From: Lysobacter sp. MMG2
Lineage (GTDB): Bacteria > Pseudomonadota > Gammaproteobacteria > Xanthomonadales > Xanthomonadaceae
Assembly: GCF_016735495.2 (NCBI RefSeq)
Contig: NZ_JAERQY020000002.1
Location: 186,001 to 250,000, forward strand
Reading direction: 5' to 3'
Length of the DNA stretch: 64,000 bases
In this document: positions 48,687 to 56,490 of the stretch, piece by piece
Layout of the letters: the number at the start of each line of letters is the position of its first letter
Numbering within the stretch: position 1 is the first letter of the stretch
Program-made: the position numbers and the translations under genes
Notes under the pieces: generated by a model
Seen by the model: the letters and a program-made list of their open reading frames with translations, nothing else
The model's database searches: none
Told to the model about the DNA's origin: nothing

Positions 48687-49313
48687 TCAGCCGGCCTGGA
48701 TCGAGTCTTCCGGGCGGCGCTCGAGGACCTGGTCGACCAGGCCGTACTCGCGGGCCGCTTCGGCGCTCTTGAAGTTATCGCGCTCGGTGTCCCGGGCGAT
48801 GGTCTCCAGCGCCTGGCCGGTGTGCTTGGCGAGGATCTCGTTCAGGCGCTGGCGCAGGGTCAGGATCTCACGGGCGTGGATGTCGATGTCCGTCGCCTGG
48901 CCCTGGAAGCCGCCTAGGGGCTGATGGATCATCACGCGCGAGTTCGGCAGCGCATAGCGCTTGCCCTTTGCACCGGCGGCCAGCAGCAGCGCGCCCATGG
49001 AGGCGGCCTGGCCGACGCAGATCGTGCTCACGTCCGGCTTGATGTACTGCATGGTGTCGTAGATCGCCAGGCCGGCGGTGACCACGCCGCCGGGTGAGTT
49101 GATGTATAGGCTGATGTCCTTCTCGGGGTTCTCGGCCTCGAGGAACAGCATCTGCGCGACGATCACGTTCGCCACATGGTCGTCCACGCCACCGACGAGG
49201 AAGATCACGCGCTCCTTGAGCAGGCGCGAATAGATGTCGTAGGCGCGCTCGCCCCGGCTGGTCTGTTCGACCACCATCGGGACAAGGTTCAAAGCTTTGG
49301 TCAGGTTGTCCAT
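48687..49313 (-). CDS. clpP: ATP-dependent Clp protease proteolytic subunit
   Basis: A 208-residue serine protease that forms the tetradecameric chamber. The catalytic triad is S105 ([11 protein letters not shown]), H130 ([10 protein letters not shown]) and D179 (ARDTERDNF), with spacing identical to E. coli ClpP. ATG 49313 was preferred to GTG 49325, which overlaps the only purine-rich site. It sits between tig and clpX in the classic order. Confidence 0.97.
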   Translation of the reverse strand: MDNLTKALNLVPMVVEQTSRGERAYDIYSRLLKERVIFLVGGVDDHVANVIVAQMLFLEAENPEKDISLYINSPGGVVTAGLAIYDTMQYIKPDVSTICVGQAASMGALLLAAGAKGKRYALPNSRVMIHQPLGGFQGQATDIDIHAREILTLRQRLNEILAKHTGQALETIARDTERDNFKSAEAAREYGLVDQVLERRPEDSIQAG

Positions 49314-49419
49314 GTTCGACGGCACCTTGGATCGGATATGGGGCGCTTGGGGAAGCGCGGTCCGGTCAACTTGGGGCCAACCGGACCGGAGCGCAAGGGG
49401 CGCGTCCTTTCGATGGAGC

Positions 49420-49441
49420 CGGCCGCGGCGAACCGCGGCCG
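49420..49441 (-). terminator. Hairpin 3' of tig
   Basis: A perfect 9 bp stem CGGCCGCGG/CCGCGGCCG; on the minus strand the loop reads TTCG, a very stable tetraloop. It starts nine bases after the tig stop, with no T-run. A second hairpin (GTCCGG...CCGGAC) follows near 49365-49394. Confidence 0.5.
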
Positions 49442-49450
49442 TTGCAACGA

Positions 49451-50752
49451 TTACTGGCGGATCGCTTCGTTGAACGCCAGCGCCTGCTCGGTGTGCTGGG
49501 CGCGCTCGGCGATCCAGTCGATCACCTGCTCTTCCATCACGCGGGCCTGCAGGCCGTTCATCAGCTGCGGGTCGTTGCGGTACAGCTCGATGACCTGCTG
49601 CGGCTCTTCATAGGTCGAGGCGATCAGGTTCAGCGTCTCGGTCACGCGCTTGGACTCCAGGCGCAGCTCGTTGCGACGGGCGATCTCGCCCACCAGCAGG
49701 CCGACCAGCACGCGCTTGCGCGCGGCGTCCATGAAGCCCACGTGCGCATCGGCCGGGATCTCGCCGATGGGACGGCCCTGGCGACGTGCGGTTTCGATGG
49801 TCTGGCGGGCCATGTCGCGCGCCTCGCCCTCGACCAGCTTGGGCGGCATTTCGACATGCGTGTAGGCGGCGATGAGCTGCTCGCCGACTTCGCGGCGCAG
49901 GCGGGTCATCAGCGCGCCCTTCAGCTCGCGCTCCAGGTTGCTGCGGATGTCGACGCGGAACTGGTCGGCATCACCGCTGCGCACGCCAAAGCTCTTGATG
50001 AAGGCAGCGTCCACTTCCGGCAGCACGGGCTCGGAAACCTTCGTGGCCTTCAGGTTGACCTTGACCGTCTTGCCAGCGAACGCCGGCACGCGCCAGTCGG
50101 CCGGGAACTCGACGTCCACCGCCTTCTCGTCGTCGGCCTTCATGCCCACCAGCGCCGATTCGATCGCCGGGAACATGGCAGCCGAACCGATGATGGTCGC
50201 GCCACGCTCGACACCCTCGGCCGGCAGGCGCTCATCGCCCACCTGTGAGAAGGTTTCGATCTCGACGGCGTCGCCGGTGCCGGCTTCGCGATCGACCGCG
50301 TTCCAGGTGCGGCGCTGCAGGCGCAGGTTCTCGATCATCGCGTCGATGTCGGTGTCGGTCACTTCGGCGGTGTGGCGCACGACGTTGAGCTTGGTCACGT
50401 CGATGTCGCCGAAGTCCGGCACGACCTCGAAGGTCGCCACGTACGACAGCTGGTCGTCCGAGCCCGGGGCCGGCGCGATCTGCGGATTGCCCGCAATCTG
50501 CAGCGCTTCCTGGCGGACGGCGTTGCTGAAACCTTCGCGCAGCAGGCCATCGAGGGCCTCGGCGCGGACCTGCGCGCCGAAGCGCTGCTCGATCACCTTG
50601 GCCGGCACCTTGCCGGGACGGAACCCCTTGATCTTGGCACCACGCGAGATTTCGCGCAGGCGGCCGCCGATCACGGCTTCCAGACGATCCGCCGGAAGGC
50701 TGAAAGTCATGCGACGTTCGAGGTTGCCGAGCGATTCGACCGAAACTTGCAT
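49451..50752 (-). CDS. tig: Trigger factor
   Basis: A 433-residue ribosome-bound chaperone with prolyl isomerase activity. The N-terminal ribosome-binding domain has the signature [19 protein letters not shown]. The FKBP-like PPIase domain follows (about residues 155-240; [30 protein letters not shown]). The C-terminal helical arms complete it. GGAG lies five bases upstream of ATG 50752. It is the first gene of tig-clpP-clpX-lon. Confidence 0.97.
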   Translation of the reverse strand: MQVSVESLGNLERRMTFSLPADRLEAVIGGRLREISRGAKIKGFRPGKVPAKVIEQRFGAQVRAEALDGLLREGFSNAVRQEALQIAGNPQIAPAPGSDDQLSYVATFEVVPDFGDIDVTKLNVVRHTAEVTDTDIDAMIENLRLQRRTWNAVDREAGTGDAVEIETFSQVGDERLPAEGVERGATIIGSAAMFPAIESALVGMKADDEKAVDVEFPADWRVPAFAGKTVKVNLKATKVSEPVLPEVDAAFIKSFGVRSGDADQFRVDIRSNLERELKGALMTRLRREVGEQLIAAYTHVEMPPKLVEGEARDMARQTIETARRQGRPIGEIPADAHVGFMDAARKRVLVGLLVGEIARRNELRLESKRVTETLNLIASTYEEPQQVIELYRNDPQLMNGLQARVMEEQVIDWIAERAQHTEQALAFNEAIRQ

Positions 50753-51013
50753 ATCCACTCCTGCCACCACGGCGACCTGCCGCGGCACGATGTTGATGGT
50801 CCTGTCCTGCCCGCGGCCCGGGCGGAATGCTTCGCGGCCAGCGGAACGGAATAGTTTCGCCGATTGCGGGCCGTCGTGCCAGCGCTGGGCCTGGCCCGCC
50901 GGACACCACGCCCCGATTCGGCGCCGACCCCGGTTTTCCCCGCAGGCGCCTGGCTGCCGGCAGCATCACTCGCGAGCGCTCGCTCGACTTGGCCGGCCGC
51001 CAATCACTAAGGC

Positions 51014-51098
51014 TGGTGCGAAAGGCGGGACTCGAACCCGCACGCCTTGCGGCACTGGAACCTAAATCCAGGGCGTCTACCAATTCCGCCACTTTCGC
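51014..51098 (-). tRNA. tRNA-Leu (anticodon TAG)
   Basis: Class II tRNA of 85 bases with encoded CCA. The acceptor is GCGAAAG/CTTTCGC with discriminator A. The anticodon loop TTTAGGT reads CUA/CUG. The long variable arm is TGCCGCAAGGCGT. It lies after the terminator of the upstream tRNA operon, so it likely has its own promoter. Confidence 0.97.
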
Positions 51099-51128
51099 AT
51101 CGACGCGGGCGATGAACGCCGCGGCGGC

Positions 51129-51157
51129 ATTCTAGGCCGCGCTTCCGGGAATTGAGA
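51129..51157 (-). promoter_or_regulatory. Possible promoter of tRNA-Leu
   Basis: On the minus strand a -10 box TAGAAT, as used by the two tRNA-Ser genes, lies about 30 bases upstream of tRNA-Leu. The -35 region (TCTCAA) is weak. Confidence 0.45.
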
Positions 51158-51164
51158 AACCCCG

Positions 51165-51199
51165 GAAAAGAAAAAAGCACCTGGGGGACCAGGTGCTTT
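51165..51199 (-). terminator. Terminator of the tRNA Pro-Arg-His-Lys operon
   Basis: Stem AAAGCACCTGG/CCAGGTGCTTT with loop of four, seven bases after tRNA-Lys; the minus strand continues as TTTTTTCTTTTCC. Confidence 0.93.
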
Positions 51200-51205
51200 C
51201 CGGAT

Positions 51206-51281
51206 TGGTGGGCCGTCAAGGATTCGAACCTTGGACCTATTGATTAAGAGTCAACTGCTCTACCAACTGAGCTAACGGCCC
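51206..51281 (-). tRNA. tRNA-Lys (anticodon CTT)
   Basis: 76 bases with encoded CCA. The acceptor is GGGCCGT/ACGGCCC with discriminator A. The anticodon loop CTCTTAA reads AAG, the dominant Lys codon in this GC-rich genome. Last member of the four-tRNA operon. Confidence 0.97.
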
Positions 51282-51334
51282 GGAACAACTAGAAGCGAAA
51301 CTATAACAACTATTTTCTGTTTCGCCAATACATC

Positions 51335-51411
51335 TGGGGTGGCTGAGGGGACTCGAACCCCCGACATCTGGAATCACAATCCAGTACTCTAACCAACTGA
51401 GCTACAGCCAC
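51335..51411 (-). tRNA. tRNA-His (anticodon GTG)
   Basis: 77 bases with encoded CCA. The acceptor is GTGGCTG/CAGCCAC with discriminator C and a genomically encoded G at position -1 (51412), as expected for tRNA-His. The anticodon loop TTGTGAT reads CAC/CAU. Confidence 0.97.
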
Positions 51412-51446
51412 CATAAAGCTTGTTTTGCGGTGTTTTCTACAACTTG

Positions 51447-51523
51447 TGGCGCGCCCGGCGGGACTCGAACCCACAACCACCGGCTTAGAAGGCCGGTGCT
51501 CTATCCGGTTGAGCTACGGGCGC
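51447..51523 (-). tRNA. tRNA-Arg (anticodon TCT)
   Basis: 77 bases with encoded CCA. The acceptor is GCGCCCG/CGGGCGC with discriminator G. The anticodon loop CTTCTAA reads AGA/AGG, rare codons here. Second gene of the tRNA operon. Confidence 0.97.
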
Positions 51524-51588
51524 CAGCGTTGCATCTTAACTGACACTCCCGCCGCATCCGGTGGTCGAACTTTCCCGCTCTGTCTGGA

Positions 51589-51665
51589 TGGTCGGGGCAG
51601 AGGGATTCGAACCCACGACATCCAGCTCCCAAAGCTGGCGCTCTACCAGGCTGAGCTATACCCCG
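51589..51665 (-). tRNA. tRNA-Pro (anticodon TGG)
   Basis: 77 bases with encoded CCA. The acceptor CGGGGTA pairs with TGCCCCG through one T-G wobble; the discriminator is A. The anticodon loop TTTGGGA reads CCA/CCG. First gene of the Pro-Arg-His-Lys operon. Confidence 0.96.
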
Positions 51666-51709
51666 AGGCCGGGACTTCCGTTGCGCGCCAACGCCGCGAA
51701 AGGCCGACT

Positions 51710-51738
51710 AGTCTGGCCGGAGCGCCCGCCGCTGTCAA
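51710..51738 (-). promoter_or_regulatory. Promoter of the tRNA Pro-Arg-His-Lys operon
   Basis: On the minus strand a perfect -35 box TTGACA is followed after 17 bases by CAGACT as -10, about 45 bases before tRNA-Pro. Confidence 0.65.
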
Positions 51739-51807
51739 CGCATGGCGGGCGGTGCGATGCGCCGTTGTATGCTCCGGGCTTCCAATTCAGCACGGACAGG
51801 GGACGAC

Positions 51808-52572
51808 ATGATCGGACGCAGCGGCAATCCCGCATTGAAGGAAGGCACCTTCCTGGACCTTTCCAGCGGCACGGTGGTCCAGCGCGATGGCGCGACGATG
51901 ACGCTCAACGGCACGGTCAACAAGACCGGCCTGCTTCTGCTGCTGTGCGTGCTCACCGCCGCGTTCGCCTGGAGCCAGGTGCAGTTCACCGCGGAGGGCC
52001 CGGTCGGCGCGATGCCCTACGTCCTGGGCGGCGCGATCGGCGGCCTGGTGTTCGCGCTGGCGACGATCTTCAAGAAGGAATGGGCGCCGGTGACCGCGCC
52101 GATGTACGCGCTCACCGAAGGCTTCTTCCTGGGCGCCATCTCGGCGATCTTCGAACACCGCTTCCCGGGCATCGTGATGCAGGCGGTCCTGCTGACTTTC
52201 GGCACGCTGTTCGCGCTGCTCTTCGCGTACCGCTCGGGCCTGATTCGCGCCACCGAGAACTTCAAGCTCGGCGTGGTCGCCGCCACGGGCGGCATCGCCC
52301 TGGTCTACCTGGCTTCGTTCGTGCTGTCGTTCTTCGGCGTGCGCATTCCTTTCATCCACGAATCCGGACTGATCGGTATTGGCTTCAGCCTGTTCGTGGT
52401 GGTGATCGCGGCGCTGAATCTGGTGCTGGACTTCGACTTCATCGAGACCGGCGTCGAGCAGAACGCGCCCAAGTACATGGAGTGGTACGGCGCGTTCGGC
52501 CTGATGGTCACGCTGGTGTGGCTGTACGTGGAGTTCCTGCGCCTGCTGTCGAAGCTGCAGTCGCGCAACTGA
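51808..52572 (+). CDS. Bax inhibitor-1 / YccA family membrane protein
   Basis: A 254-residue protein with about seven transmembrane helices: LLLLLCVLTAAFAW, YVLGGAIGGLVFALATIF, then the conserved PMYALTEGFFLGAISAIFE and a helix hairpin to the C-terminus. It starts with the soluble segment MIGRSGNPALKEGTFLDL typical of the YccA-like subgroup with an added N-terminus. Relatives include YetJ, a pH-sensitive calcium leak channel, and YccA, which modulates FtsH. Function here is not established. AGGGGA precedes the start. Confidence 0.92.
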   Translation: MIGRSGNPALKEGTFLDLSSGTVVQRDGATMTLNGTVNKTGLLLLLCVLTAAFAWSQVQFTAEGPVGAMPYVLGGAIGGLVFALATIFKKEWAPVTAPMYALTEGFFLGAISAIFEHRFPGIVMQAVLLTFGTLFALLFAYRSGLIRATENFKLGVVAATGGIALVYLASFVLSFFGVRIPFIHESGLIGIGFSLFVVVIAALNLVLDFDFIETGVEQNAPKYMEWYGAFGLMVTLVWLYVEFLRLLSKLQSRN

Positions 52573-52593
52573 CCTCGCATACGCCGGACGAAC

Positions 52594-52624
52594 AAAGGGC
52601 GCGGAGCAATCCGCGCCCTTTTCG
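52594..52624. terminator. Bidirectional terminator after the YccA-family gene
   Basis: Stem AAAGGGCGCGGA/TCCGCGCCCTTTT with loop GCAA between the convergent YccA-family and NhaC genes. Confidence 0.92.
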
Positions 52625-52645
52625 TTTCCGGCAACGCAGGCTTGC

Positions 52646-53971
52646 TCAGTCGGCCGCATGCGCCGGCGCGACCTTGCGCGCCGGCCAGAGCATCGCCGTG
52701 ATCGTGATGGCACCCAGCAACCAGCTGTAATGCACGCTCCCGGCCAGGGCCAGTGGCGATACCGCGCCCAGCGACGCCGCCAGCAGGATCTGCGCGCCGT
52801 ACGGCAACACGCCCTGCGTCACGCAGGCGAAGATATCGAGCACGCTCGCCGCGCGCGCAGGAGGCACGCCGTGCTGCTGCGCGATGTCGCGCGCAAGCCC
52901 GCCGCTGATGAGGATCGCGACGGTGTTGTTCGCAGTGAACACGTCCGTCGTGGCCGACAGCGTGGCGATGCTCACCTCGCCTGCGCGGCGGCTCTTGTGT
53001 CCACGCGCGAACTTGCCGATCACCTGCGCCAGCCATGCCAGCCCGCCGGTCGCCTTCATCAGCGCGCCGAGTCCGCCGACCAGCAGCGAGAGCAGGATGA
53101 TCTCCACCATGCTCTCGAAGCCTTCCCAGATGTGCGTGGCATAGGCGGCGACGCCGAACTCGTCGGCGAAGAACGCTCCGAACACACCCGCGATCACCAG
53201 GCCCAGGCTGAGGACGATGATCACGTCCACACCCGCCATGGCCAGTCCGAGCACGATCACATACGGCACGATCAGCCACGGCGATACGGGCTCGAGCGTC
53301 TGCACCGGCGCGGTTTCGCCGATGAAACCCAGCACGACCACGGTCAACAGCGCGGCGGGCAGTGCGAACTTCAGGTTCTCGCGGAACTTCTCCCGCATCG
53401 TGCAGCCCTGCGTGCGACTGGCGACGATCGCCGTGTCGGAGATCACCGAAAGGTTGTCGCCGAAGGTCGCACCGCCGATGACTGCGCCCAGCACCAGCGC
53501 GCGATCCAGGCCCGACGCGTCGGACACGCCCAGCGCGATCGGCGCCACCGCGGCGATGGTGCCCATCGAAGTGCCCAACGACAGCGAGATGAAACCCGCC
53601 ACCACGAACAACCCCGGCAGCAGCAGCGCCGGATGCAGGTGCCCGATGCCGAGCGCGACGATCGCGTCCACCGCGCCGATCGCCTTGGACACCTCCACGA
53701 AGCCACCGGCGAGCAGGAAGATCAGGCACATCAGCACGACGTTGTGGTCGCCCATGCCTTCGATGAGCGTCTCCAGCGGCTTCAGTCCGCGCCGCCACGC
53801 GATGAACGCTGCCAGCGCCAACGCCGGCAGAATCGCGACGGGGGCGCGCAGCTGGTAGAAGCCCATCGCTTCGCCGTGGCTGGTGAAGTACAGGCCGGCG
53901 CCGAAGAACAGCCCCAGGAATACCAGCAGCGGCGCCAGCGCGATGGCGCTCGGCCGGACGGTCTGATTCAT
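52646..53971 (-). CDS. NhaC-family Na+/H+ antiporter
   Basis: A 441-residue integral membrane protein with about eleven hydrophobic helices. It shows the NhaC/ion transporter superfamily pattern: FISLSLGTSMGTIAAVAPIA, GAVIGGATFGDNLSVISDTA and TRTQGC-like (VASRTQGCTMREKF), with ATTDVFTANNTVAILISGG in the second half repeat. It should exchange sodium or another cation or organic acid for protons at the inner membrane. ATG 53971 begins MNQTVRPSAIALAPLL; the ribosome-binding site is weak. Substrate is uncertain because the family also contains malate/lactate antiporters. Confidence 0.88.
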   Translation of the reverse strand: MNQTVRPSAIALAPLLVFLGLFFGAGLYFTSHGEAMGFYQLRAPVAILPALALAAFIAWRRGLKPLETLIEGMGDHNVVLMCLIFLLAGGFVEVSKAIGAVDAIVALGIGHLHPALLLPGLFVVAGFISLSLGTSMGTIAAVAPIALGVSDASGLDRALVLGAVIGGATFGDNLSVISDTAIVASRTQGCTMREKFRENLKFALPAALLTVVVLGFIGETAPVQTLEPVSPWLIVPYVIVLGLAMAGVDVIIVLSLGLVIAGVFGAFFADEFGVAAYATHIWEGFESMVEIILLSLLVGGLGALMKATGGLAWLAQVIGKFARGHKSRRAGEVSIATLSATTDVFTANNTVAILISGGLARDIAQQHGVPPARAASVLDIFACVTQGVLPYGAQILLAASLGAVSPLALAGSVHYSWLLGAITITAMLWPARKVAPAHAAD

Positions 53972-54105
53972 CTTTCTATCCGTATGAAGCGAAAAGCCGG
54001 CGAATTCTGAGGCCGCAGGCCCACGGTGTCGAGTCCACGACCAGAACACAGGGCGAGCATGCGCGCGACAGCGCTGGCACGCCGCGGAGAGCCTGCCCAT
54101 CGGCT

Positions 54106-54200
54106 GTCATTCCCGCGAAGGCGGGAATCCAACCGTCCGGCACGCCACGCTCTGCAGTAGGTGCATCCGACAGCTGGATCCCCGGCTCCGCGGTGATGAC
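54106..54200. repeat. Inverted pair of GTCATTCC...GGAATCCA palindromic repeats
   Basis: The forward copy (54106-54132) is GTCATTCCCGCGAAGGCGGG then AATCCAA. The inverted copy (54174-54200) reads, on the minus strand, GTCATCACCGCGGAGCCGGG then GATCCAG. They are 41 bases apart. They belong with the two direct copies at 27152-27230. The head-to-head arrangement resembles a BIME of REP elements. Confidence 0.72.
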
Positions 54201-54230
54201 GTCTTGACTGCCTGCCGTGCCCCAAACGCA

Positions 54231-54254
54231 ACGGGGCGCCCGAAGGCGCCCCGT
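54231..54254 (-). terminator. Terminator of isocitrate dehydrogenase gene
   Basis: Stem ACGGGGCGCC/GGCGCCCCGT with loop CGAA, 24 bases after the stop on the minus strand, followed by TGCGTTTGG. Confidence 0.75.
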
Positions 54255-54277
54255 CGAGGTGGATCCATGCAGCCCGA

Positions 54278-55285
54278 TCAGATCCGGCTGGCGATCGCCT
54301 TGGCGAACGACATGGTGTTGCCGCTGCCGCCCAGGTCCGGGGTCAGCGAGTCCTTCGCTTCCAGCGTGGCGATGATCGCCGCGCGCAGGCGCTCGGCCTT
54401 CTCGCACTCGCCCAGGTGGTCGAGCATCTGCGCCGCGCCCAGCAGCAGCGCGCATGGATTGGCCTTGCCCTGCCCCGCGATGTCCGGCGCGGTGCCGTGC
54501 ACGGCTTCGAAGATCGCCGCATCGGTACCGATGTTCGCGCCCGGCGCCAGGCCCAGGCCGCCGACGAGGCCGGCGCACAGGTCGGAGATGATGTCGCCGA
54601 ACAGGTTGGTGGTGACGATGATGTCGAACTGCTCCGGACGCATCACCAGCTGCATGCAGGTGTTGTCCACGATCATCTCGTTGCACTCGATGTCCGGGTA
54701 TTCCGCCGCCACCGCACGCGCGGTCTTGAGGAACAGGCCCGACGTCGACTTCAGGATGTTGGCCTTGTGCACGACGGTGACCTTCTTGCGGCCGGTCTTG
54801 CGGGCCAGCTCGAAGGCGTAGCGCACGATGCGCTCGGAGCCGCGGCGGGTCACCTTCTGCGTGAGCAGCGCGGTTTCGCCGTCTTCCGAGAGCGACTGGC
54901 CTTCACCGATGTACGCGCCTTCGGTGTTCTCGCGCACGGTGATCAGGTCCACGCCGTCGGCGAAACGCGACTTGGTGTTCGGGAACGACTTGGCCGGACG
55001 CACGTTGGCGTACAGGTCGAAGCGCTTGCGCAGTTCGACGTTGATCGAGCTGAAGCCCTCGCCCACCGGCGTGGTCAGCGGCGACTTCAGCGCGATGCGG
55101 TTCTTGCGGATGGAATCGAGCGTGGCTTGCGGGAGGAGTTCGCCGTGCTTTTCCAGCGCGACCAGGCCGGCATCGGCGAATTCGTACTGCAACCCGAGGT
55201 TCATCGAGTCCAGGACGTGCAAGGTGGCGTCCATGATCTCCGGGCCAATGCCATCGCCACGGATGACCGTAATCGTCTGCGTCAT
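54278..55285 (-). CDS. NAD-dependent isocitrate dehydrogenase
   Basis: A 335-residue decarboxylating dehydrogenase of the IDH/IPMDH family. The nucleotide and substrate motifs are VIRGDGIGPEIMDATLHVL, SPLTTPVGEGFSSINVELRK, DLITVRENTEGAYIGEG and NLFGDIISDLCAGLVGGLG. The length and SSxN-type loop match the short NAD-specific enzyme described in Xanthomonas rather than the 416-residue NADP enzyme of E. coli. It should convert isocitrate to 2-oxoglutarate in the TCA cycle. Homoisocitrate or tartrate dehydrogenase activity is less likely. Confidence 0.9.
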   Translation of the reverse strand: MTQTITVIRGDGIGPEIMDATLHVLDSMNLGLQYEFADAGLVALEKHGELLPQATLDSIRKNRIALKSPLTTPVGEGFSSINVELRKRFDLYANVRPAKSFPNTKSRFADGVDLITVRENTEGAYIGEGQSLSEDGETALLTQKVTRRGSERIVRYAFELARKTGRKKVTVVHKANILKSTSGLFLKTARAVAAEYPDIECNEMIVDNTCMQLVMRPEQFDIIVTTNLFGDIISDLCAGLVGGLGLAPGANIGTDAAIFEAVHGTAPDIAGQGKANPCALLLGAAQMLDHLGECEKAERLRAAIIATLEAKDSLTPDLGGSGNTMSFAKAIASRI

Positions 55286-55421
55286 AGGGGGTTTCTTCCG
55301 ACTGATGGGCGCCCGGTACGGGAGTACGGCGCCGGATGGTGAGCCCCGGAATTATGCCGGAAGCGGCCCGGCCCTGCAGGCGTGCGGAATCCGACGAAAG
55401 TCGGGGAAGCGGCCTGCGGAC

Positions 55422-55449
55422 GAAAAAAAGCCCGCCGAAGCGGGCTTTT
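55422..55449 (-). terminator. Terminator of the AhpD-like gene
   Basis: Stem AAAAGCCCGC/GCGGGCTTTT with loop CGAA; the minus strand continues with TTTCGTCC, giving a long T-run. Confidence 0.92.
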
Positions 55450-55485
55450 CGGGGTTCTGGAGACTCGGCCCGGCGGGACGCGCGT

Positions 55486-55872
55486 TCAGCCGTGGTCGTG
55501 CCCGGCCGGCGCAGCGGCTTCGCCCTGCTCCAGGCGGTCCAGGAAGTCCACGGCGCGGCGCAGGTGCGGGATCACGATCGAGCCGCCCACCACCAGCCCC
55601 ACCGAGAACGCCTCGAACATCTCGTCTCGGTTCACGCCGGCTTCCTTGCACTGGGCGACGTGGTAACTGATGCAGTCGTCGCAGCGCAGCACCATCGAGG
55701 CGACCAGCCCGAGCAGTTCCTTGGTCTTCACATCCAGCGCGCCGGCCTGATAGGTCTGTGTGTCCAGTGCGAAGAAGCGGCGCACGACCTGGTTGGGTTC
55801 GGCCAGGATGCGCTCGTTCATGCGCTTGCGGAACGCGGTGAATTCGGCGACGCGGTCGTTTTCGGTGCTCAT
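55486..55872 (-). CDS. Carboxymuconolactone decarboxylase / AhpD-like protein
   Basis: A 128-residue helical protein of the CMD/AhpD superfamily. The redox motif CDDC is in MVLRCDDCISYHVAQCKEAG, with the conserved His four residues after the second Cys. AhpD-type proteins reduce peroxiredoxin partners or act as thiol peroxidases. No ahpC gene is adjacent. The C-terminus ends in a His-containing tail (GHDHG). It stands alone with its own terminator. Confidence 0.9.
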   Translation of the reverse strand: MSTENDRVAEFTAFRKRMNERILAEPNQVVRRFFALDTQTYQAGALDVKTKELLGLVASMVLRCDDCISYHVAQCKEAGVNRDEMFEAFSVGLVVGGSIVIPHLRRAVDFLDRLEQGEAAAPAGHDHG

Positions 55873-55982
55873 GGGGCGCCTTGTGGGGAATGGGTAAGGA
55901 AAGGGTGGGAGGCCGCCCCACGCGGGGCAGCGGCCTGCAGCGCGTCAGTTTCGCTCAACGCGAACCGCGCTGCCTTGCGGGG

Positions 55983-56285
55983 TCAGGCTTGACGCGCCGA
56001 CACGCCCAGCAACGGTTCCAGCCCGCCGGCGCGATGCAGGGCGATCATGTCGTCATAGCCGCCCACGTGCGTCTGGCCGATGAAAATCTGCGGAACGCTG
56101 GTGCGCCGGGCGCGCGCCAGCATCGTCTCGCGCTGGGCCGGGTCCAGGTCGATGCGGATCTCGGTCCACGACTGGCCCTTGCTCTTGAGGAAGTTCTTGG
56201 CGGCGACACAGTACGGGCAGATCGCGGTGGTATAGATGACGATCTCGGGCGCCGGAGCGCCCGGCGCGGTGGCGGGATGGGTCAA
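55983..56285 (-). CDS. grxC: Glutaredoxin 3-type protein
   Basis: A 100-residue glutaredoxin with the active site C23-P-Y-C26 (YTTAICPYCVAAKNFL), the cis-Pro motif TSVPQIFIGQTHVGG and GGYDDMIALHRAGGLEPLL. It reduces disulfides and glutathione mixed disulfides. I chose TTG 56285 because AGGAG sits six bases upstream. ATG 56300 is in frame but would place that site inside the coding region. Divergent from the bepA-like gene. Confidence 0.92.
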   Translation of the reverse strand: MTHPATAPGAPAPEIVIYTTAICPYCVAAKNFLKSKGQSWTEIRIDLDPAQRETMLARARRTSVPQIFIGQTHVGGYDDMIALHRAGGLEPLLGVSARQA

Positions 56286-56490
56286 GACAATCTCCTGCAT
56301 GAACTCATGGATGCGGCTGTGGTCGAATATGGGCTCGCCCCTGCGGCATTTCCACCCCGTGCGCGGAACACTGCACCCCGTGGATGCGCCGGGCCGTGAT
56401 GTAAAAGGATTAACAGGCGATTCATCCCGCCGCCCATGCCGAGCCGCATCCTGCGGAACGATCGGGCCGCCGGGTCCAGAGGGAGTCCAC

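Larger units (their letters stand above)
53972..54277. other. Gene-free stretch with an inverted pair of palindromic repeats
   Basis: 306 bases between idh and the antiporter gene. It holds the idh terminator and two inverted GTCAT...ATCCA elements at 54106-54132 and 54174-54200. No gene was found. Confidence 0.7.

Noticed and set aside
49314-49370. Sigma-32 promoter for clpP
   Set aside because: A perfect CCCCATAT is present on the minus strand, but no CTTGAA-like element lies 11-15 bases upstream; the nearest GTTGACC is 20 bases away.
50850-50900. Sigma-54-like TGGCACG site upstream of tig
   Set aside because: The GC element is not at the required spacing from GG, and tig is not a typical sigma-54 target.
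51425-51811. Plus-strand frames across the tRNA Arg and Pro genes
   Set aside because: Also antisense tRNA reading (RPAGLEPTTTGLEGRC type); not genes.
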